Shown in pieces: positions 62,423 through 64,000 of a stretch of 64,000 nt of DNA. Below the pieces are notes generated by a model. The model searched no databases and was not told where the DNA came from. It saw only the letters and a program-made list of their open reading frames with translations. Source of the stretch: CATOSP01 sp965216155 (GTDB taxonomy: Bacteria > Chloroflexota > Dehalococcoidia > Lucifugimonadales > UBA3495); assembly GCA_965216155.1 (NCBI GenBank), contig CBDCFD010000007.1:1798001-1862000 (forward strand). Reading direction: 5' to 3'. Numbering within the stretch: the first letter of the stretch is position 1; the number at the start of each line of letters is the position of its first letter. Made by a program: the position numbers and the translations under genes.

Positions 62423-62614
62423 CTAGTCGCAGCGCAGGCAGCGCGGCTCCGTGAATACGGACTCATGGCTGTCCGGGTTGCTCAGCAGGTAGTCCACCAC
62501 AATTCGCACAACCTTGCTTTCATCCGGAATGTTGTACCGGTCCTTGGCAGACCGGATGAAGGCCATCTGATCGTTCGTCAACTCGAACTGGAACGCCTCT
62601 TTGGCTCCCGCCAT
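62423..62614 (-). CDS. Small conserved-looking protein with C-terminal CxxC
   Basis: A 63-residue protein: AGAKEAFQFELTNDQMAFIR, then SKVVRIVVDYLLSNPDSHES and the tail CLRCD. The middle resembles a ribbon-helix-helix (an RxxxD helix followed by VVRIVVDYLL), so a DNA-binding regulator is possible. The ATG at 62614 has GGAG eight bases upstream; the longer frame has no site. It starts 14 bases after the xthA stop, so the two are co-transcribed. Confidence 0.6.
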   Translation of the reverse strand: MAGAKEAFQFELTNDQMAFIRSAKDRYNIPDESKVVRIVVDYLLSNPDSHESVFTEPRCLRCD

Positions 62615-62628
62615 TGGATAAACTCCTA

Positions 62629-63402
62629 TTAGCCTATATCGATTCCCACGGGGCAATGGTCCGACCCCATCACGTCCGGCAATATGAATGCCCCTTTCAC
62701 TCGCGGGGCGAACCCCTCGCTCACGAAAAAGTAGTCGATGCGCCACCCCACGTTCCTGGCGCGGGCTCGGCTCATCTGGTCCCAGTAAGTATAGTTATCC
62801 GGCTCCTGATTGAACACTCGGAAGGTATCGACATACCCGCGTTCAATGAACTTGTCCATCCATGCCCGCTCTTCGGGCAGGAATCCGGATATCTTTGCGT
62901 TAGGTCCGGGACGGGCCAGATCCATCTCCCTATGAGCGGTGTTCAAGTCCCCGCAGACCACGATCTCCTTGCCCCGGCCCCGCGTCCTCTCCACGATCTC
63001 CAGAAATGAATCGTAGAACCTCATCTTGTATTCCAGCCGCTCCGGAGAACCCTGGCCGTTGGGGTAGTAGATCGTGAATAGGGTGAAATCGGGATAGTCC
63101 GCAATTATTACCCTTCCCTCACGGTCAAACTCCTCGATACCAAACCCGAAAATCACCTGGTCCGGCTCGGCTTTCGAGTACAGGGCCACTCCGCTATACC
63201 CTTTCCGCTCCGAGATAGAGAAGTAGGAGTGGTAGCCATCCACCTCTTTCACCACCTTCGGCAACTGGTCCGGCTGGGCCTTCACTTCCTGTAGACATAG
63301 GATGTCCGGGGCGGCGGAGGAGAACCATTCCAAGAAACCCTTCCGGTGGGCCGCTCTTAAGCCGTTGACGTTCCACGACAAGGCACGAATGGGACCTGGC
63401 AT
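62629..63402 (-). CDS. xthA: Exodeoxyribonuclease III (XthA)
   Basis: A 257-residue AP endonuclease/3'-5' exonuclease: IRALSWNVNGLRAAHRKGFL, CLQEVKAQPDQLP (metal Glu), VCGDLNTAHREMD (Asp/Asn), RVFNQEPDNYTYWDQMSRAR and the catalytic DVMGSDHCPVGIDI. Repairs abasic sites and 3' ends during base-excision repair. ATG start with a weak site; the reading starts exactly where the fold begins. Followed by the 63-residue gene. Confidence 0.95.
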   Translation of the reverse strand: MPGPIRALSWNVNGLRAAHRKGFLEWFSSAAPDILCLQEVKAQPDQLPKVVKEVDGYHSYFSISERKGYSGVALYSKAEPDQVIFGFGIEEFDREGRVIIADYPDFTLFTIYYPNGQGSPERLEYKMRFYDSFLEIVERTRGRGKEIVVCGDLNTAHREMDLARPGPNAKISGFLPEERAWMDKFIERGYVDTFRVFNQEPDNYTYWDQMSRARARNVGWRIDYFFVSEGFAPRVKGAFILPDVMGSDHCPVGIDIG

Positions 63403-63599
63403 GTCTATTCTCCGGGTTATGTCAAATGGCGGACGTTAGCCCCGGTACATCCGCGGTAAAAAGGACACGCCGGGATGTTCTGATTAACGCCTAGTGGACA
63501 GCCCGAGTTCAAATATGGGGCCAGCGATTCGCGCCGGTCGCCCGGCACATCTGCTGGCCCTAATAAGCTGGAGACTAACGCATCGAGGCAGGGAGAGGG
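63403..63599. other. Intergenic region
   Basis: Short gap between xthA and the ferredoxin gene with no gene or clear hairpin seen. Confidence 0.5.
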
Positions 63600-63821
63600 C
63601 TAAGGGAATAGAGTTTCCCCTGTTTCTTCATCCACCACCGTGATGGCGCTGACGGGGCAGTTTTCGGCTGCCTCCAGGATATTCGCCTCAGTGTCCGCAT
63701 CCGGGGCGACGGCCTCCGATTGGCGGTCTTCGTTGAGGACGAACACCTTGGGAGCGAAGGTCTCGCACATGGCGTTACCGACGCAAATATTGTGGTCAAC
63801 TGTTATGCGGAGCTTTGCCAT
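63600..63821 (-). CDS. P450-type ferredoxin ([3Fe-4S])
   Basis: A 73-residue ferredoxin: LRITVDHNICVGNAMCETFA and AAENCPVSAITVVD. The CxxxxxC...CP spacing with the second ligand replaced fits [3Fe-4S] ferredoxins that serve cytochrome P450s, and a P450 end is encoded directly upstream with about 10 bases between. Electron transfer from a reductase not in this window is expected. Confidence 0.88.
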   Translation of the reverse strand: MAKLRITVDHNICVGNAMCETFAPKVFVLNEDRQSEAVAPDADTEANILEAAENCPVSAITVVDEETGETLFP

Positions 63822-63831
63822 GGCTCCCTCC

Positions 63832-64000
63832 CTATGACAACGAAACTGGCAGGCTCTTTAGCGAACGGAAGGTAATGCTCGGCTGGTAGTCGAACTCCTC
63901 CGTTTCCAGGGCGATATTGTCGTACCGCTCGGCCAGGGCTTTGAAGGCTTCCTGGGCTTCCAGTCTTGCCAGAGTAGCGCCCAGGCAGTGATGGATGCCG
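63832..64000 (-). CDS. Cytochrome P450, C-terminal end (partial)
   Basis: The frame running off the window end keeps the haem loop GIHHCLGATLARLEAQEAF, which is the family FGxGxHxCLGxxLARLE, then PSITFRSLKSLPV and a TAG. The rest of the protein lies beyond base 64000. Partner of the ferredoxin gene just downstream. Confidence 0.85.
   Translation of the reverse strand, partial: GIHHCLGATLARLEAQEAFKALAERYDNIALETEEFDYQPSITFRSLKSLPVSLS

Overview
The window (about 60 % G+C by eye) looks like a chromosomal segment of an uncultivated marine Chloroflexota of the SAR202 / Dehalococcoidia-related type. This is an inference from gene content: a dnaG-rpoD pair, acyl-CoA dehydrogenases, amidohydrolases, amidases, Gfo/Idh/MocA dehydrogenases, NHL and SMP-30 propellers, an HpaB-type hydroxylase, a P450-ferredoxin pair and a UGSC selenoprotein. 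No rRNA gene or CRISPR array is visible. There is one tRNA (Ala, GGC). Everything here was read by eye; no search was run.

Layout. 0.2-8.7 kb: two acyl-CoA dehydrogenases, a YHS protein, a PIN-domain remnant, an epimerase, an esterase and two amidohydrolases. 8.9-15.8 kb: a zinc-ribbon protein, a PAS-GAF histidine kinase/NarL pair, then a stress cluster (lone receiver, two universal stress proteins, one fused to a cyclic-nucleotide-binding domain). 15.8-18.8 kb: MFS exporter, a 349-residue protein of unknown function and a UGSC-motif selenoprotein with an in-frame UGA and a hairpin that fits the bacterial SECIS rule. 19-26.8 kb: NHL and Gfo/Idh/MocA genes facing an operon with thiolase, OB-fold protein, glycine/sarcosine and sarcosine/dimethylglycine N-methyltransferases (glycine betaine from glycine), hydrolase and SDR. 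28.8-32.3 kb: a zinc-uptake operon (Zur-like regulator, ZnuA, ZnuC, ZnuB).

34-39.5 kb: five co-directional genes that join a periplasmic binding lipoprotein, a TorS-like kinase, an RsbW-like kinase, a receiver-PP2C phosphatase and a STAS antagonist. This is probably one route from an extracellular ligand to sigma-factor control. 39.7-50 kb: NHL and SMP-30 propellers and two amidases (one with an AtzG-like small partner), interrupted by an IS630 element at 43.4-44.7 kb and an accessory patch with zinc-ribbon, PUA-like, DUF2283/toxin-like and oxidoreductase remnants. 50.2-57.4 kb: core genes glmU, a CNNM/CorC protein, a broken sortase, rpoD and dnaG. 58-64 kb: HpaB-type hydroxylase, MFS, protoglobin, an AroQ-like protein lacking its catalytic Tyr, xthA, ferredoxin and the end of a P450.

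Three signals deserve most attention: (1) the UGSC selenoprotein and its unknown neighbour; (2) a family of about 24-bp palindromic elements, four of them inside the IS630 transposase (two in frame, next to its catalytic residues) and three elsewhere; (3) the binding-protein to anti-sigma signalling cassette. Three genes carry apparent single-base contractions of G/C runs, so consensus errors should be excluded before those genes are called dead.
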